From: Thermoleptolyngbya sichuanensis A183
GTDB lineage: Bacteria; Cyanobacteriota; Cyanobacteriia; Elainellales; Elainellaceae
DNA: 64,000 nucleotides
Assembly (NCBI RefSeq): GCF_013177315.1
Contig: NZ_CP053661.1
Location: 2,356,001 to 2,420,000, forward strand
Reading direction: 5' to 3'
In this document: positions 45,558 to 55,437 of the stretch, one piece after another
Layout of the letters: every line of letters begins with the position of its first letter
How positions within the stretch are numbered: the first letter of the stretch is position 1
Position numbers and translations under genes: made by a program
The notes under the pieces: generated by a model
Seen by the model: only the letters and a program-made list of their open reading frames with translations
Databases searched by the model: none
What the model was told of the DNA's origin: nothing

Positions 45558-45821
45558 CTGCCTGACACATCTCTGGAAACCCCCGATTTCTCGTAGGGGA
45601 CGCTGGCCCAAAAGCTCCTCTGACCAAGCCCTCCGGCTCCAACTCAGGAGCTATGCGCTTCGATCCCAAGACAACGAATTTTCTGGGCTTTCGGGACTTG
45701 TGTCAGGCAACCAGGTTTGAGTTAATCAAAGGCCGCTTTGGCGACACGGCTCGAAATGTGCAAAAAGAGAGTGATTCTGCATAATTTCTCTCGCTTAAAG
45801 TAGTGGACTAGAGGGGTTGAA

Positions 45822-46298
45822 ATGAACGCCCAGCAGGTTGCCCAAACCATTCAATTGATCATTGCCCCCGTGGTTTTAGTCACTGCCTGTGCGCTGATTC
45901 AAAATGCTGTGTTGATGCGCTACTCCGCCATTAGTCAGTCAATGCGATCGCTCGCCTTAGAGCGCCTCAATTTGCTGCGTTCCAAAGAGGACTATTTCTA
46001 TGCCGAACGACTCCAGGAAATCGATCGCCAAATTCCCCTGCTGACGCAGCACCATCGTCTTTTGCAAAAAACGGTGATTGTTATTTACAGCGCTGTTTTA
46101 ATATTTCTGATCAGCATGTTAGCGATCGCCCTTGCGGTTGCGTCTAATGCAGCGGCGATCGCCACTCTAACGCTAGGATTATTTCTCTTGGGAACCGGAA
46201 CCTTGGTTCTAGGAGTATTTTTAATTATTCGAGAAGTCCGCCTATCCCATCGAGCCGTTTGCTATGAGATTGGACGCATTTCCTCACTCGAAAGATGA
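45822..46298 (+). CDS. DUF2721 membrane protein
   Basis: A 158-residue protein with an N-terminal membrane segment (IIAPVVLVTACALIQNAVLM), a charged helical middle and two C-terminal membrane segments. The arrangement and the conserved opening match DUF2721. Function is unknown. Start ATG 45822 follows GAGGGG at suitable distance. A small transposable element (138 bases) lies 143 bases downstream. Confidence 0.82.
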   Translation: MNAQQVAQTIQLIIAPVVLVTACALIQNAVLMRYSAISQSMRSLALERLNLLRSKEDYFYAERLQEIDRQIPLLTQHHRLLQKTVIVIYSAVLIFLISMLAIALAVASNAAAIATLTLGLFLLGTGTLVLGVFLIIREVRLSHRAVCYEIGRISSLER

Positions 46299-46440
46299 GC
46301 ATTTTCAGGAGTCCTAAAAGCACTTTCAGATTTGGAAATACTTTCTTACTTGTTCTTTATACGGTTCTCAGCAAACTCTCACTTAATACCAGAATCAGCC
46401 CGCTACGCTGACCTTGAGTTTGAAACGGTTTATGAACTTA

Positions 46441-46578
46441 GAGCTAATTTGTAAAGGAGCCTGAAAGCCTTGTTAATCAAGGATTTCCGAGAAACCGCTT
46501 TTCCTGGGCAAACATGACCTCAAAGCCACACATGCCAGGAGTTTCAGGCTTCTCAAGATTTGCTTCATAAATTAGCTC
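46441..46578. mobile_element. 138-base MITE, copy A
   Basis: Terminal inverted repeats GAGCTAATTT / AAATTAGCTC are flanked on both sides by TTA (46438-46440, 46579-46581), read as a 3-base target duplication. Subterminal words GCCTGAAAG and TTTCAGGC make the hairpin longer. Copy B at 62876-63013 is the same length in opposite orientation and differs at only about two positions by eye. Confidence 0.85.
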
Positions 46579-46859
46579 TTAATGTAGCGCCCTGAAAACC
46601 GATTACTTAATGATTCAAGATCAGAAGTGTTGAACGCAATGTTAGCAGGGCAAGTTCATAGCTGAATCCAGTACAAAAGATCTATAATTCTGCCTGTAAT
46701 GACCTACTTATTGCTTCCATTCTCAATAATCCGCCTCTTGAGAGTGCTTTTTGTAAAGTTTTACCATCAAGATTCAACACTTCTGATTCAAGATCTCTAA
46801 CGTTCATCCAGAACACATTGGTTCCCGACTCTGCAATCTATTCAAGGATAGTTGAATTC

Positions 46860-47384
46860 ATGAAATCTAAGCATCTAGCAATTCTCGCGATCGCTGGTCT
46901 TACAGTTGTGAGCCTAGGACATCAACTGAATCGGTCGGTAGTGGCTGATGTGGTGCAACCTGAGGCGATCGCCCAAGTCGCTGCGACTCGCCATCCCGCC
47001 GTCTACACCGAAAATGGTGTCGCGTTGGATGGTCAAGACGTTGTTGCCTATTTCACCCAAAGCGCCGTAGTCGAAGGCAGCACCGCCTATTCCTTGCAAT
47101 GGAACGGCACAACGTGGCTATTTTCTAGCGCCGCCAACCGCGACCTGTTTGCTCAAAATCCTAGACAATATGCCCCGCAATACGGCGGCTATTGCGCCAA
47201 AGCTGCGGCAGGTGGTGTCTTGGCAACTACAATTCCAACAGCATGGGAAGTGCGAGGCGGCAAGCTGTATCTAAACTACAGCGCCGATGCCCAACGGGAG
47301 TGGCAGCAAGACACCGAGACGAAGATCATTCAAGCCAACGCCAACTGGCCGGGGATTTTGGACAACGAGACACTCAAGCGGTAA
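46860..47384 (+). CDS. YHS-domain protein, exported
   Basis: About 174 residues from ATG 46860, preceded by AAGGA. The N-terminal hydrophobic segment (HLAILAIAGLTVVSLG) looks like a signal peptide. The YHS region includes DGQDVVAYFTQSAVVEG, LFSSAANRDLFAQNPRQYAP and YGGYCAKAAAGG. YHS domains are thought to bind metal. In cyanobacteria this type is often periplasmic or thylakoid-associated; the exact role is unknown. A strong terminator follows. The 561-base upstream gap contains MITE copy A and otherwise nothing I recognise. Confidence 0.85.
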   Translation: MKSKHLAILAIAGLTVVSLGHQLNRSVVADVVQPEAIAQVAATRHPAVYTENGVALDGQDVVAYFTQSAVVEGSTAYSLQWNGTTWLFSSAANRDLFAQNPRQYAPQYGGYCAKAAAGGVLATTIPTAWEVRGGKLYLNYSADAQREWQQDTETKIIQANANWPGILDNETLKR

Positions 47385-47401
47385 TCTCGACAGGTAAAAA
47401 C

Positions 47402-47440
47402 AAAAGCGGGGTGAGTTGAAATCTAATTCACCCCGCTTTT
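47402..47440. terminator. bidirectional terminator between YHS gene and typA
   Basis: AAAAGCGGGGTGA, a 13-base loop, and the exact complement TCACCCCGCTTTT. U-runs are built into both ends of the stem, so it can stop transcription from either side. Confidence 0.85.
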
Positions 47441-47482
47441 GGCTATGTTTCCGAAGGAAGAGGTCGAGAATTCCAGAGAATC

Positions 47483-49273
47483 CTAACGTTTTGCCAGTTT
47501 TTTCACCATCTTACGCAGGCGAATCGACTCTGGCGTAACCTCCAACAGTTCATCCGGGCCGATGTATTCCAGCGCCCGCTCCAGGCTCATTTCCACCGGG
47601 GCCTGAAGCTGCACGAGTTCGTCGCCGCCCGATGCTCGGTGGTTGGTCAACTGCTTGGTCTTGCAGACGTTTAGCTCCAGGTCTTGGGGGCGATTGTGTT
47701 CGCCGATGATCATTCCTTTGTAGACCTTTGTCCCTGGCGTGATAAAGAACACACCCCGGTCTTCGGCATTTTTCATGGCGTAGAAGGTGGCCACGCCCTC
47801 TTCAAAGGAAATCAGCACGCCGTTTCGACGGGTTTCCACCTCACCCGACAGGGGGCGATAGTCCAAAAAGCTGTGGCTCATGATGCCTTCGCCGCGAGTC
47901 AGCCGCATAAACTCGCCCCGGAAGCCGATCAGCCCCCGTGCCGGAATCACGAACTCCAACTGCGTGCGGCCGTTGCCGCCGACGCGCATATCCTGCATTT
48001 CGCCACGCCGCTGACCCAGCCGCTCGATGCAGCCGCCGACGCTCTCTTCCGGCACGTCCAGCACCAGCAGTTCAAACGGCTCGCAGGGTTGCCCGTTTAC
48101 TTCTCGATAGATGACCTGCGGCTGAGACACCTGAAACTCGTAGCCTTCGCGGCGCATTGTTTCGATCAAAATGCCCAAGTGCATTTCACCCCGACCCGAC
48201 ACAGCAAACTTGTCGGGCGAGTCGGTTTCTTCGACGCGCAGGGCGACGTTGGTTTCTAGCTCGCGCATGAGGCGATCGCGCACTTGGCGAGACGTAACCA
48301 GCTTGCCTTCCTTGCCCGCAAAGGGAGAATCGTTGACCCAGAAGGTCATTTGCAGCGTCGGTTCATCGACTTTGATCAGCGGCAGCGCCTGGGGATTTTC
48401 GGGGTCGGTGATGGTTTCGCCAATGTTGGCATCGGCAAAGCCCGCCACTGCGACAATATTGCCCGCCGTGGCACTTTCTAGCTCTACCCGCTTCAGCCCC
48501 TCAAAGCCCAGCAGCTTGCTGATTTTTGCCTTGACCACCGCCCCCGTTTCCGTCACCAGCGCAGCCTGCTGCCCCGCCTGAATCGTGCCGTTGTGGATGC
48601 GGCCAATAACGATACGACCGAGATACTCGGAGTAGTCGAGCGTCGTTACCTGAAGCTGGAGCGGCTTAGCCGGGTCGCCAACGGGCGCGGGCACATGCTC
48701 CAAAATTGCCTCAAACAAGGGCTTCATATCAGTGCTGTCGTCGTCCAGATCCTTCTTGGCAAAGCCGCTCAGGCCCGACGCAAACAGATAGGGAAACTCG
48801 CACTGGTCGTCGTCTGCGCCCAGTTCCAGGAAGAGATCCAGCACTTTGTCGATCGCCCCGAAGGGATCTGCCTGGGGACGGTCGATTTTGTTCACCACGA
48901 CCACCGGACGTAGCCCCTTTTCTAGCGCCTTTTTCAGCACAAAGCGGGTTTGGGGCATCGGGCCTTCGTTCGCGTCTACAATCAGCACGCAGCCATCGAC
49001 CATGCCCAGCACTCGCTCCACCTCGCCCCCAAAGTCAGCGTGGCCAGGCGTGTCCACAATGTTGATCAGCGTGTCTTTGTAGCGGACAGCGGTGTTTTTC
49101 GCCAGGATGGTGATGCCGCGCTCACGCTCCAGGGCGTTGGAGTCCATCACGCAGTCAGGGACTTCTTCGCCTTCTCGAAAGGTGCCGGACTGTTTCAGCA
49201 GCGCGTCTACCAGCGTGGTCTTGCCGTGGTCAACGTGGGCAATGATGGCAACATTGCGAATCGGCAGTGTCAT
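47483..49273 (-). CDS. typA: translational GTPase TypA/BipA
   Basis: A 596-residue ribosome-associated GTPase. The P-loop is AHVDHGKTT (residues 12-20), followed by RGITILAKN and [16 protein letters not shown], with [10 protein letters not shown] as the base-specificity motif. The C-terminal [20 protein letters not shown] is characteristic of TypA. It affects ribosome assembly and stress adaptation. I chose the ATG at 49273 ([11 protein letters not shown]); the longer frame adds 23 residues without homology. It lies on the opposite strand to the YHS gene. Confidence 0.95.
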   Translation of the reverse strand: MTLPIRNVAIIAHVDHGKTTLVDALLKQSGTFREGEEVPDCVMDSNALERERGITILAKNTAVRYKDTLINIVDTPGHADFGGEVERVLGMVDGCVLIVDANEGPMPQTRFVLKKALEKGLRPVVVVNKIDRPQADPFGAIDKVLDLFLELGADDDQCEFPYLFASGLSGFAKKDLDDDSTDMKPLFEAILEHVPAPVGDPAKPLQLQVTTLDYSEYLGRIVIGRIHNGTIQAGQQAALVTETGAVVKAKISKLLGFEGLKRVELESATAGNIVAVAGFADANIGETITDPENPQALPLIKVDEPTLQMTFWVNDSPFAGKEGKLVTSRQVRDRLMRELETNVALRVEETDSPDKFAVSGRGEMHLGILIETMRREGYEFQVSQPQVIYREVNGQPCEPFELLVLDVPEESVGGCIERLGQRRGEMQDMRVGGNGRTQLEFVIPARGLIGFRGEFMRLTRGEGIMSHSFLDYRPLSGEVETRRNGVLISFEEGVATFYAMKNAEDRGVFFITPGTKVYKGMIIGEHNRPQDLELNVCKTKQLTNHRASGGDELVQLQAPVEMSLERALEYIGPDELLEVTPESIRLRKMVKKLAKR

Positions 49274-49474
49274 AAGGAGAAGTCCCGGTTGAAAGTGAAT
49301 AATGCGTGAATAGGGTGGGTTGAAACCTGGCAGTGCCAGCACTCTCTGGGTGGTTTAGCAAAGAGCAGCGGGCAGGATTTAGGAATCTTTGTGGAATCCT
49401 TTATAGGGAACCGTCGGTACAGAAGCCTGGTGAACGCTGCTGGAAAAGTTCTGGACGCGGTGCCAGGGGCGATC

Positions 49475-49544
49475 GCCTCCAAGCTCTAGCCTCCAAGCTC
49501 TAGCCTCCAAGCTCTAGCCTCCAAGCTCTAGCCTCTTAGCTCCA
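49475..49544. repeat. 14-base tandem repeat
   Basis: Four perfect units of GCCTCCAAGCTCTA followed by a diverged fifth. The repeat is non-coding and lies upstream of typA. Confidence 0.9.
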
Positions 49545-49624
49545 GTCTCTAGCCCCTACCTCTTAAGAAATTCTTTCTTGCCGAAGCACCAGATTCCGTG
49601 TAAAGAAGCCGTAATGATTCTAGC

Positions 49625-49845
49625 TTATTCGTTACCCAATCCGCTTGCCCCGCTGTGCTGAGATTGCCCAATCTCACCCAAGGCACAACCAGTTCCCCAA
49701 AAGCGGCCCGCAAAATATCCCCAACACGCCGGACGTTCGCCTTTTTCGCGGGCCACAGCCGAATGGCGTTTCAGGTCGAAGCGCTGAATTTCAAAGTTTT
49801 TTGAACTTGCTCGGCTAGGGCCTTCCGATTCTCAGATAGAGCCAT
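49625..49845 (-). pseudogene. possible broken small gene
   Basis: An ATG at 49845 opens MALSENRKALAEQVQK. After a run of six A, a second frame continues for about 60 codons (FEIQRFDLKRHSAVAREKGE, then CWGYFAGRFWGTGC) to a TAA at 49625. One extra A would join them. No family recognised. The rest of the 49274-50077 gap shows the tandem repeat and nothing else. Confidence 0.25.
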
Positions 49846-50077
49846 TAAAATCCCATGCTTAAGATGTTGTTACGGGGGGTTTCAAACAGTTACATCCCAT
49901 ACCAACTGGGCGATCGCGCTTCTTGCTGAAGCTGCTCACGGGGTTGTCTCTGATACTTTTTTCTCCATTTACTTAGCCCTTCAGCAATCTACGGTTTGCG
50001 TCACCTTTTTGAAAAACGCGCCTATCAACGCGCCTCACCAATCAGCACTGAGATTAAACCAGCGGTAAGAGTCAGCT

Positions 50078-50422
50078 ATGAACTACTCGTTTGAACTGGT
50101 GGGCATTTCGCCCATTCTGTCGTTTTTTAGCCATCAGCACAGCACCCCTGCCCATCGGGGCGCAGAGTATCTGGGAGCCTATCGCTGCACGCTGGATGCA
50201 TTTCTGGAATCCGTGGAAACGGTGCCCCGAAAGCGAGGCTGGAACCTGGATGCTGTGGTAGACAGCGTGGTGAACTTTTGGCTGAACAATGGCGAACAGG
50301 TGCGCCACTGGCGGCAGCGGCTCGAAGATGCGGGCAGAGAAAACGTCCTGGTGGCCAGGGTTGCCGACGTGCAGGCGATGCAGCAAGAGTTTGAGGCGCT
50401 GCTAAACCGTCCGCCCCAATAA
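50078..50422 (+). CDS. conserved-looking small protein of unknown function
   Basis: A 114-residue soluble protein (MNYSFELVGISPILSFFSHQ, then VDSVVNFWLNNGEQVRHW). No domain recognised. Balanced codon use and a clear frame argue that it is real. It is followed by two sets of short tandem repeats. Confidence 0.55.
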   Translation: MNYSFELVGISPILSFFSHQHSTPAHRGAEYLGAYRCTLDAFLESVETVPRKRGWNLDAVVDSVVNFWLNNGEQVRHWRQRLEDAGRENVLVARVADVQAMQQEFEALLNRPPQ

Positions 50423-50426
50423 GGTT

Positions 50427-50581
50427 GAAACAAGTCTGAAATAAGTCTGAAATAAGTCTGAAACAAGCCTGACCGCGAGTTTGGGAAATTTGCGCTAGGA
50501 AAACCGCCGCTGGAAAACCGTTGCAGTGAAACCGTCGCTGGAAAACCATCACGGCAAAACCGTCACGGCAAAACCGTCACA
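50427..50581. repeat. two tandem repeats (11- and 14-base units)
   Basis: At 50427-50470 there are four 11-base units of GAAATAAGTCT type. At 50498-50581 there are six 14-base units of GGAAAACCGTCGCT type, increasingly diverged. Both lie in the 282-base spacer before the epimerase gene. Confidence 0.85.
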
Positions 50582-50704
50582 CTGTGCCCTTTCCAGACCT
50601 CTGGCTGGGGTGTAGAATCTGGATTTGCCGGAAAGCGCATCGCCCGTTGAAACGGCAGCGCAGGGTTAGCACAGCAGGCGATTCCAGAGGAGTGGGCAAC
50701 AGGT

Positions 50705-51652
50705 ATGGCGACGTGTGTGGTGACGGGGGCGGCGGGGTTCATTGGGTCGCATTTGACGGAGGCGCTGCTCAATCGGGGCGATCGCGTGATTGGCATCGAC
50801 GAATTTAACGACTACTATGACCCGGCGCTCAAGCGCAAGAACATCGCCACGGCGGAGCAAAACCCCAACTTCCACCTGATCGAAGCCGACATCCAAACGC
50901 TGAATTGGATCATGCTGCTTGAAGGCGTGGATGTGGTGTTTCATCAGGCGGCACAGGCCGGCGTGCGGGCAAGCTGGGGCGAGGGCTTCCGCCTGTATAC
51001 CGAGCGCAATGTCAACGCCACGCAGATTTTGCTAGAGGCCGCTAAGCAAGCTCCCAGCTTAAAGCGGCTGGTATTTGCTTCGTCGTCTTCGATCTATGGC
51101 AATGCAGAAACCCTGCCGACGGCTGAAACGCTCTGTCCACAGCCTGTTTCGCCCTACGGCATTACCAAACTGGCAGGCGAACATCTGTGTCAGCTTTATT
51201 ATCAAAATTTCAATGTGCCCGTCAGCATTTTGCGCTATTTCACAGTCTACGGGCCGCGCCAGCGCAGCGATATGGCGTTTCACAAGTTTTTTAAGGCGGT
51301 GCTGGAAGACCGCGAGATTTCAATCTATGGCGACGGGCAGCAGACGCGGGATTTTACCTTTGTCAGCGATGCGATCGCCGCTAATCTAGCTGCTGCCAGC
51401 GTAGAGGCTGCTATCGGCGAAACCTTCAACATCGGCGGCGGGAGCCGAGTCGTGCTGACGGACGTGCTAGACACCATCGACCAAATCACTGGAAAACCAT
51501 TGCGCCGCAAGCACGTTGGCAACGCCGCCGGAGATGCCCGCCACACCGCCGCCGACGTGTCCAAGGCAAAGCAACTCCTTGGCTACGCCCCCCAGGTTTC
51601 TCTAAAAGAAGGGCTGGCGCGAGAGTGGGAGTGGATTCAGGCGCTTTATTAG
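50705..51652 (+). CDS. NAD-dependent sugar-nucleotide epimerase (UDP-glucuronate 4-epimerase-like)
   Basis: A 315-residue short-chain dehydrogenase/epimerase. The cofactor loop is GAAGFIGS (residues 8-15), the catalytic Tyr-Lys is YGITK (151-155), and SSSSIYG supplies the serine. The RYFTVYGPRQRSDMAFHKFF segment resembles UDP-glucuronate epimerases. It would supply sugars for cell-surface polysaccharide. Start ATG 50705. No other polysaccharide genes are adjacent. Substrate specificity is inferred. Confidence 0.88.
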   Translation: MATCVVTGAAGFIGSHLTEALLNRGDRVIGIDEFNDYYDPALKRKNIATAEQNPNFHLIEADIQTLNWIMLLEGVDVVFHQAAQAGVRASWGEGFRLYTERNVNATQILLEAAKQAPSLKRLVFASSSSIYGNAETLPTAETLCPQPVSPYGITKLAGEHLCQLYYQNFNVPVSILRYFTVYGPRQRSDMAFHKFFKAVLEDREISIYGDGQQTRDFTFVSDAIAANLAAASVEAAIGETFNIGGGSRVVLTDVLDTIDQITGKPLRRKHVGNAAGDARHTAADVSKAKQLLGYAPQVSLKEGLAREWEWIQALY

Positions 51653-51775
51653 GGTCAGGGTTACTGAGTCGGGGCTGGTTCAGTTGAATGACTTCTCGCG
51701 AGTTGTGCCCACGAGAAGTCATCGCAAAACCTTAGGAAACCCATCGAAAGGAACCCTATCGAACTGGGCAAGTTC

Positions 51776-52435
51776 CTACTGCGGGGGAACCTCGTCCAGA
51801 TAGGTCAACTGTTCGCGGAGCATCTGAGCCATATCGCTGTTGCCCTGCTGCTCATAGAGGGCGATCGCCCGCTGATAATCTGCCCGCGTGCCGTTCAGGT
51901 TGCCTTGGACATAATGCACATCAGCACGATCGAGGTAGGCTTCGGGACGACTGGAATCCAGACGAATCGCTTCGTTAAACGCAGTTAGCGCTGCGTTCAT
52001 GTCCCCTGTCCGATACACCTCGGTCGCGCGAGAATAGGCCCGGTCATAGGGCGTTGCGGGGCGCACTGTCACCAGATAATTGCCGCCCTGCCCCGAAAAG
52101 GAGCGAGCCAGCACCTTGTACGTGCCGTTAGAAGGCAGCGTAATCACAATTGTTGAATTCAGGCTGCGGGCGTAGTCATCGTTGCTAGCGATTTCTTGCC
52201 CTGAGGGCGACTGCAACACCAAAAATGTGTCAAAGTCGGTGCTGGTCATAGAGATCGTCACCGTGTCGCCGGCCTTGCCCGCAAAGGTGTATTCATTCTG
52301 CATTGGGGCCAAGCTGCCCCGCTCCTCAAATAGCACCTGTGCAGCGGCCGGGCGAGTCGTCGCCACCCAAGACCCACCGCCCAAAACCAACACCGTTGCC
52401 AACACCACACTCGCTTTTTCAAATCGTTTTAGCAT
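51776..52435 (-). CDS. exported protein with PPC-like and TPR domains
   Basis: About 219 residues. A signal segment (VVLATVLVLGGGSWVATTRP, ending near AAAQ) is followed by a beta domain like bacterial pre-peptidase C-terminal (PPC) domains (DTVTISMTSTDFDTFLVLQS, GTYKVLARSFSGQGGNYLV). Two to three TPR units then follow (YRTGDMNAALTAFNEAIRLD). It is probably periplasmic and may bind proteins; function is unknown. I chose ATG 52435; the frame extends to 52480. The upstream spacer has irregular CTACAAGAC repeats. Confidence 0.8.
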   Translation of the reverse strand: MLKRFEKASVVLATVLVLGGGSWVATTRPAAAQVLFEERGSLAPMQNEYTFAGKAGDTVTISMTSTDFDTFLVLQSPSGQEIASNDDYARSLNSTIVITLPSNGTYKVLARSFSGQGGNYLVTVRPATPYDRAYSRATEVYRTGDMNAALTAFNEAIRLDSSRPEAYLDRADVHYVQGNLNGTRADYQRAIALYEQQGNSDMAQMLREQLTYLDEVPPQ

Positions 52436-52715
52436 GGTTCTCACAATATCCTCGACTGGGTTACTTGACTGCTCGATCATCTACAAGCCACGTACAAGGC
52501 ATCTACAAGACACATACAAGACACCGATGGCAAAGGCATGGCCCTGATTCCTGAAACGCCGTGTCTCTTGACTGACCTTGTTAATGATCTTGCAAATTTG
52601 CCAATAGACTTTGCATATTGACTCTCATAGACTTCAGCCCCGGCGGTGGGATTTCCTGACAAATCTTGGCAGAAAGGGTTAAAAAAGCAACACGCAGGAC
52701 GAGCAGAGCAGGAAC

Positions 52716-53297
52716 CTATACTCGCGCCAGCGTCACCACCTCAGACTGATCTTGATATTTCCCTTGTCGCGTCTCATAACTCACAGCACAGGGTTCCCCT
52801 TCCAAAAAGAGAAGCTGCACCACGCCTTCATTAGCATAGATGCGGCAGTCGGCGCTGGAAGAATTGGAAAATTCTAAGGTTAAGTGTCCGCGCCAGGAGG
52901 CTTCGGCAGGCGTGATGTTGGCGATGATGCCGCAGCGGGCGTAGGTGCTTTTGCCCATGCAGATAACGGTGATATAGTCGGGCACTTCCAGCCGCTCTAG
53001 CGCCACGCCCAGCCCATAGCTGTGGGCCGGCAGCACGAAATATTGGCCAGACTCGTCTTCGTGTAGCTCGGTACTTTCTAGATTGGCGGGGTTGAAATGC
53101 TTGGGATCGACCACCGTGCCCGGCACGTGGCGGAAAATGCGAAACTCAACGGGCGAGAGCCGCACGTCATAGCCAAAGCTGCTGAGGCCGTAGGAGATAA
53201 CCGGAAACCCGTCGAGCGATCGCACGAGTTTTGGCTCGAAGGGTTTAATCATCCCAGCGGCGGCTTGTTCTTTAATCCAGGTGTCGTTCTTAATCAT
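52716..53297 (-). CDS. dcd: dCTP deaminase
   Basis: A 193-residue enzyme that deaminates dCTP to dUTP, feeding dTMP synthesis. Signatures are SSFGYDVRLSPVEF, MGKSTYARCGI and AEASWRGHLTLEFSNSS, with the catalytic Glu in the last. I chose the ATG at 53297 (MIKNDTWIKEQ); the extra 26 codons upstream are not conserved. The dTMP kinase gene tmk is about 5 kb away and not linked. Confidence 0.93.
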   Translation of the reverse strand: MIKNDTWIKEQAAAGMIKPFEPKLVRSLDGFPVISYGLSSFGYDVRLSPVEFRIFRHVPGTVVDPKHFNPANLESTELHEDESGQYFVLPAHSYGLGVALERLEVPDYITVICMGKSTYARCGIIANITPAEASWRGHLTLEFSNSSSADCRIYANEGVVQLLFLEGEPCAVSYETRQGKYQDQSEVVTLARV

Positions 53298-53481
53298 TGT
53301 CACTTGCCCAGTCCTTTGGAGAATAACTCCTGATAAAACAACCCGTAGCGTAAGTAAATCAAGATCATCCCACATCTAGCGTCGTACCCACTCTCGCTTC
53401 AGGATATTTTTGGGAGTTTTTGGAACCTTGAGACGACTCGAAGCACCTTCACTAGGCAGAACAGCTTGGTAGGATAGTGGC

Positions 53482-53910
53482 ATGACGACTAATCCAGATC
53501 ATCCAGACCAATCCGAAAACAGCAGCAATTTTGAGCAGCAGGTCTTAGCCCAGCTAGAGCAGCTCTCGACCGGGGTCATTGGGATGTCAACCCAGTTCAA
53601 CTCGCTGACCAATCGGGTGGATACGCTCTCGACGCAGGTGGATACGCTGTCTACCCAGGTCGATACGCTCTCGACGCGGGTGGATACGCTCTCGACGCGG
53701 GTGGATACGCTTTCGACGCGGGTGGATACGCTCTCAACGGATGTTGAACAGTTGTCCAAGGGCTTTACGAAACTGGATAACGAGCAAGAGCGCTTCAACG
53801 ATCGCTTCAATGACTATCAGCGGGCAACCCAGTGGGTTGTGCAGCTTGCCTTTACGCTAATCGCCTCAGCAACGCTGACGGTGATTGTTACGTCGGTGCT
53901 AAGGCGATAG
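53482..53910 (+). CDS. heptad-repeat coiled-coil protein with C-terminal membrane anchor
   Basis: A 142-residue protein. Residues about 48-97 are seven consecutive heptads of VDTLSTQ/R type, encoded by a near-perfect 21-base DNA repeat, giving a regular coiled coil. A charged helix and one C-terminal membrane segment (VVQLAFTLIASATLTVIV) follow. Copy number of the heptads probably varies between strains. Tail-anchored coiled coils of this kind are common in cyanobacteria, and no function is known. Confidence 0.8.
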   Translation: MTTNPDHPDQSENSSNFEQQVLAQLEQLSTGVIGMSTQFNSLTNRVDTLSTQVDTLSTQVDTLSTRVDTLSTRVDTLSTRVDTLSTDVEQLSKGFTKLDNEQERFNDRFNDYQRATQWVVQLAFTLIASATLTVIVTSVLRR

Positions 53911-53930
53911 GTTCGGGTTATTTTAGGATG

Positions 53931-53985
53931 CAGCGTGTTTGGCTCAGCGCGTTGGATTTAGCGCGTTAGATTCAGCGCGTTTGGC
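53931..53985. repeat. degenerate 13-15-base tandem repeat
   Basis: Four units of CAGCGCGTTGGATTT type between the coiled-coil and pentapeptide genes. Confidence 0.7.
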
Positions 53986-54017
53986 GCTGGGCTGCGTTTT
54001 GTTGCGAGAACAGAGGT

Positions 54018-54461
54018 TTAGTCACCGCCGACGCTCAGATTGCTGCCCGCAGTCTCCGCACCCGCCAGGTTAATGCCTCGCAGCGTTGCCCCCGTTGTTT
54101 GGGCGTGGAAAACCGTTGCGTTGGTCAGGTTGGCGTTGGTCAGGTTGGCCTTGATAAAGCTGGCGTTGGTGGCATAGGCATCCGTCAGGTTTGCCGAGGT
54201 CAGGTTTGCGCCTTCTAGATCCGCCCCTTCCAGATTGGCACTTTGCAGGTTTGCGCTCTGCAAATTGGCTCCGCGCAGGTCGGCTCCAATGAGATGGGCC
54301 CCTTGCAAATCAGCCCCCTGTAGGTCGCAGCGGGCACAGGCTCCGGTAGACAGCAGTTGGAGGACGTGATCCGGGTTTTCGGCCTGTGCAGGGGTTGCGA
54401 TTAGCAATGGCGTGGAGACGAGGGCGATCGCCAGCCAACGGTTGCGCTTGTTGCGGGTCAT
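54018..54461 (-). CDS. exported pentapeptide-repeat protein
   Basis: A 147-residue protein. A signal segment (WLAIALVSTPLLIATPAQA) is followed by about 18 pentapeptide units of A(D/N)LxG type (GADLQGAHLIGADLRGANLQ onward). These form a right-handed quadrilateral beta-helix. A short CARC motif precedes the repeat. It is probably lumenal or periplasmic; function is unknown. Confidence 0.88.
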   Translation of the reverse strand: MTRNKRNRWLAIALVSTPLLIATPAQAENPDHVLQLLSTGACARCDLQGADLQGAHLIGADLRGANLQSANLQSANLEGADLEGANLTSANLTDAYATNASFIKANLTNANLTNATVFHAQTTGATLRGINLAGAETAGSNLSVGGD

Positions 54462-54762
54462 CAGTGACCTCCCAAGACGATAGACAATACGTAAAAGTCG
54501 AGTAATACACCCCTACTTCTACGATGTCACTGGCAACCGAAACTGCCCTCATGCGGGTGGATGATGCGATCGGGGGTTTTGCTCTCTCAATAGGCAGAAC
54601 CCTGCGCTGACCGCACAATTGGACAGCACTAGCGGGCTGCACAAACTTTGCCTGCACTAGCTTTGCCTGCATAAGCTTTGTCTGCATCAGCGGGCCGCAC
54701 ACGAGAGCGGCGATCGCAGCAAGACAGTCCCCGCAATCCCGACCGCAATCCCGAAGTGTTCG
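54462..54762. repeat. 301-base spacer with a 15-base tandem repeat
   Basis: At 54645-54689 there are three units of GCTTTGCCTGCATAA type. The remainder of the spacer shows no gene or motif I can name. Confidence 0.65.
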
Positions 54763-55272
54763 CTAACTCCACACCGAATCCAACCAGCTCATCAGCGGCC
54801 GCAGGTTAATCGAGCCATCGTCGGCAATTAGCTCCGGCAGTTGCAGCACGTTGAACTGCACCAGCGCCAAAATCACCACGGTATAGACTGTGGAAGTTGC
54901 CAGGCTGGCCAGCAGTTCTCGTTTGAGATGTCGCGGCTGGGGCTGATTTTGCACCACGTCTAGCACTCCCCACTGCATCATCAAAATGCCCAGCACGTTG
55001 GAGAGCCAGTATCCGGCGATGGTGCAGGGGATTAGTGTCTCTGGCGCAAAGCGGCTGACCACATACCCAAACCCATAGGCCACGGGCAGGTTAAACACCA
55101 GATCATTCCACCAGGAGAGTGGCGACAGCATATAGCCAATCCCAAACACCAGCCCGCCGCGCAGCTTTTTGAGCCAGCGCCGAAGCGGAAATCCTGGCGA
55201 TGGCGAGGGGGGTGCATCTGAATCTGGGGAAGGAGGGGCTATTGCAGTTTGGGGGGCAGGGGGTTGCGTCAT
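54763..55272 (-). CDS. multi-pass membrane protein of unknown function
   Basis: A 169-residue protein with a Pro/Ser-rich N-terminal 28 residues and three to four membrane segments (GLVFGIGYMLSPLSWW, NLPVAYGFGYVVSRF, IAGYWLSNVLGILMM, TVYTVVILALVQFNVL). I do not recognise a family. It lies upstream of no obvious partner and reads in the same direction as the pentapeptide gene. Confidence 0.65.
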   Translation of the reverse strand: MTQPPAPQTAIAPPSPDSDAPPSPSPGFPLRRWLKKLRGGLVFGIGYMLSPLSWWNDLVFNLPVAYGFGYVVSRFAPETLIPCTIAGYWLSNVLGILMMQWGVLDVVQNQPQPRHLKRELLASLATSTVYTVVILALVQFNVLQLPELIADDGSINLRPLMSWLDSVWS

Positions 55273-55437
55273 GGGTTTTGGGAAAGCGGTGGAAGATCTG
55301 TGGAAAACCTGCTGATGTCAAGTAATGTCCAAGTTACGTTAGTTTGCGCCCGATTGAGTCTACCAAAGCCGAGTATTCTTGACTTCCCTTAAGCTCCTTT
55401 AATCCAAGGCTGCCTTTGCAGCGCCTTTTGCAGCACC

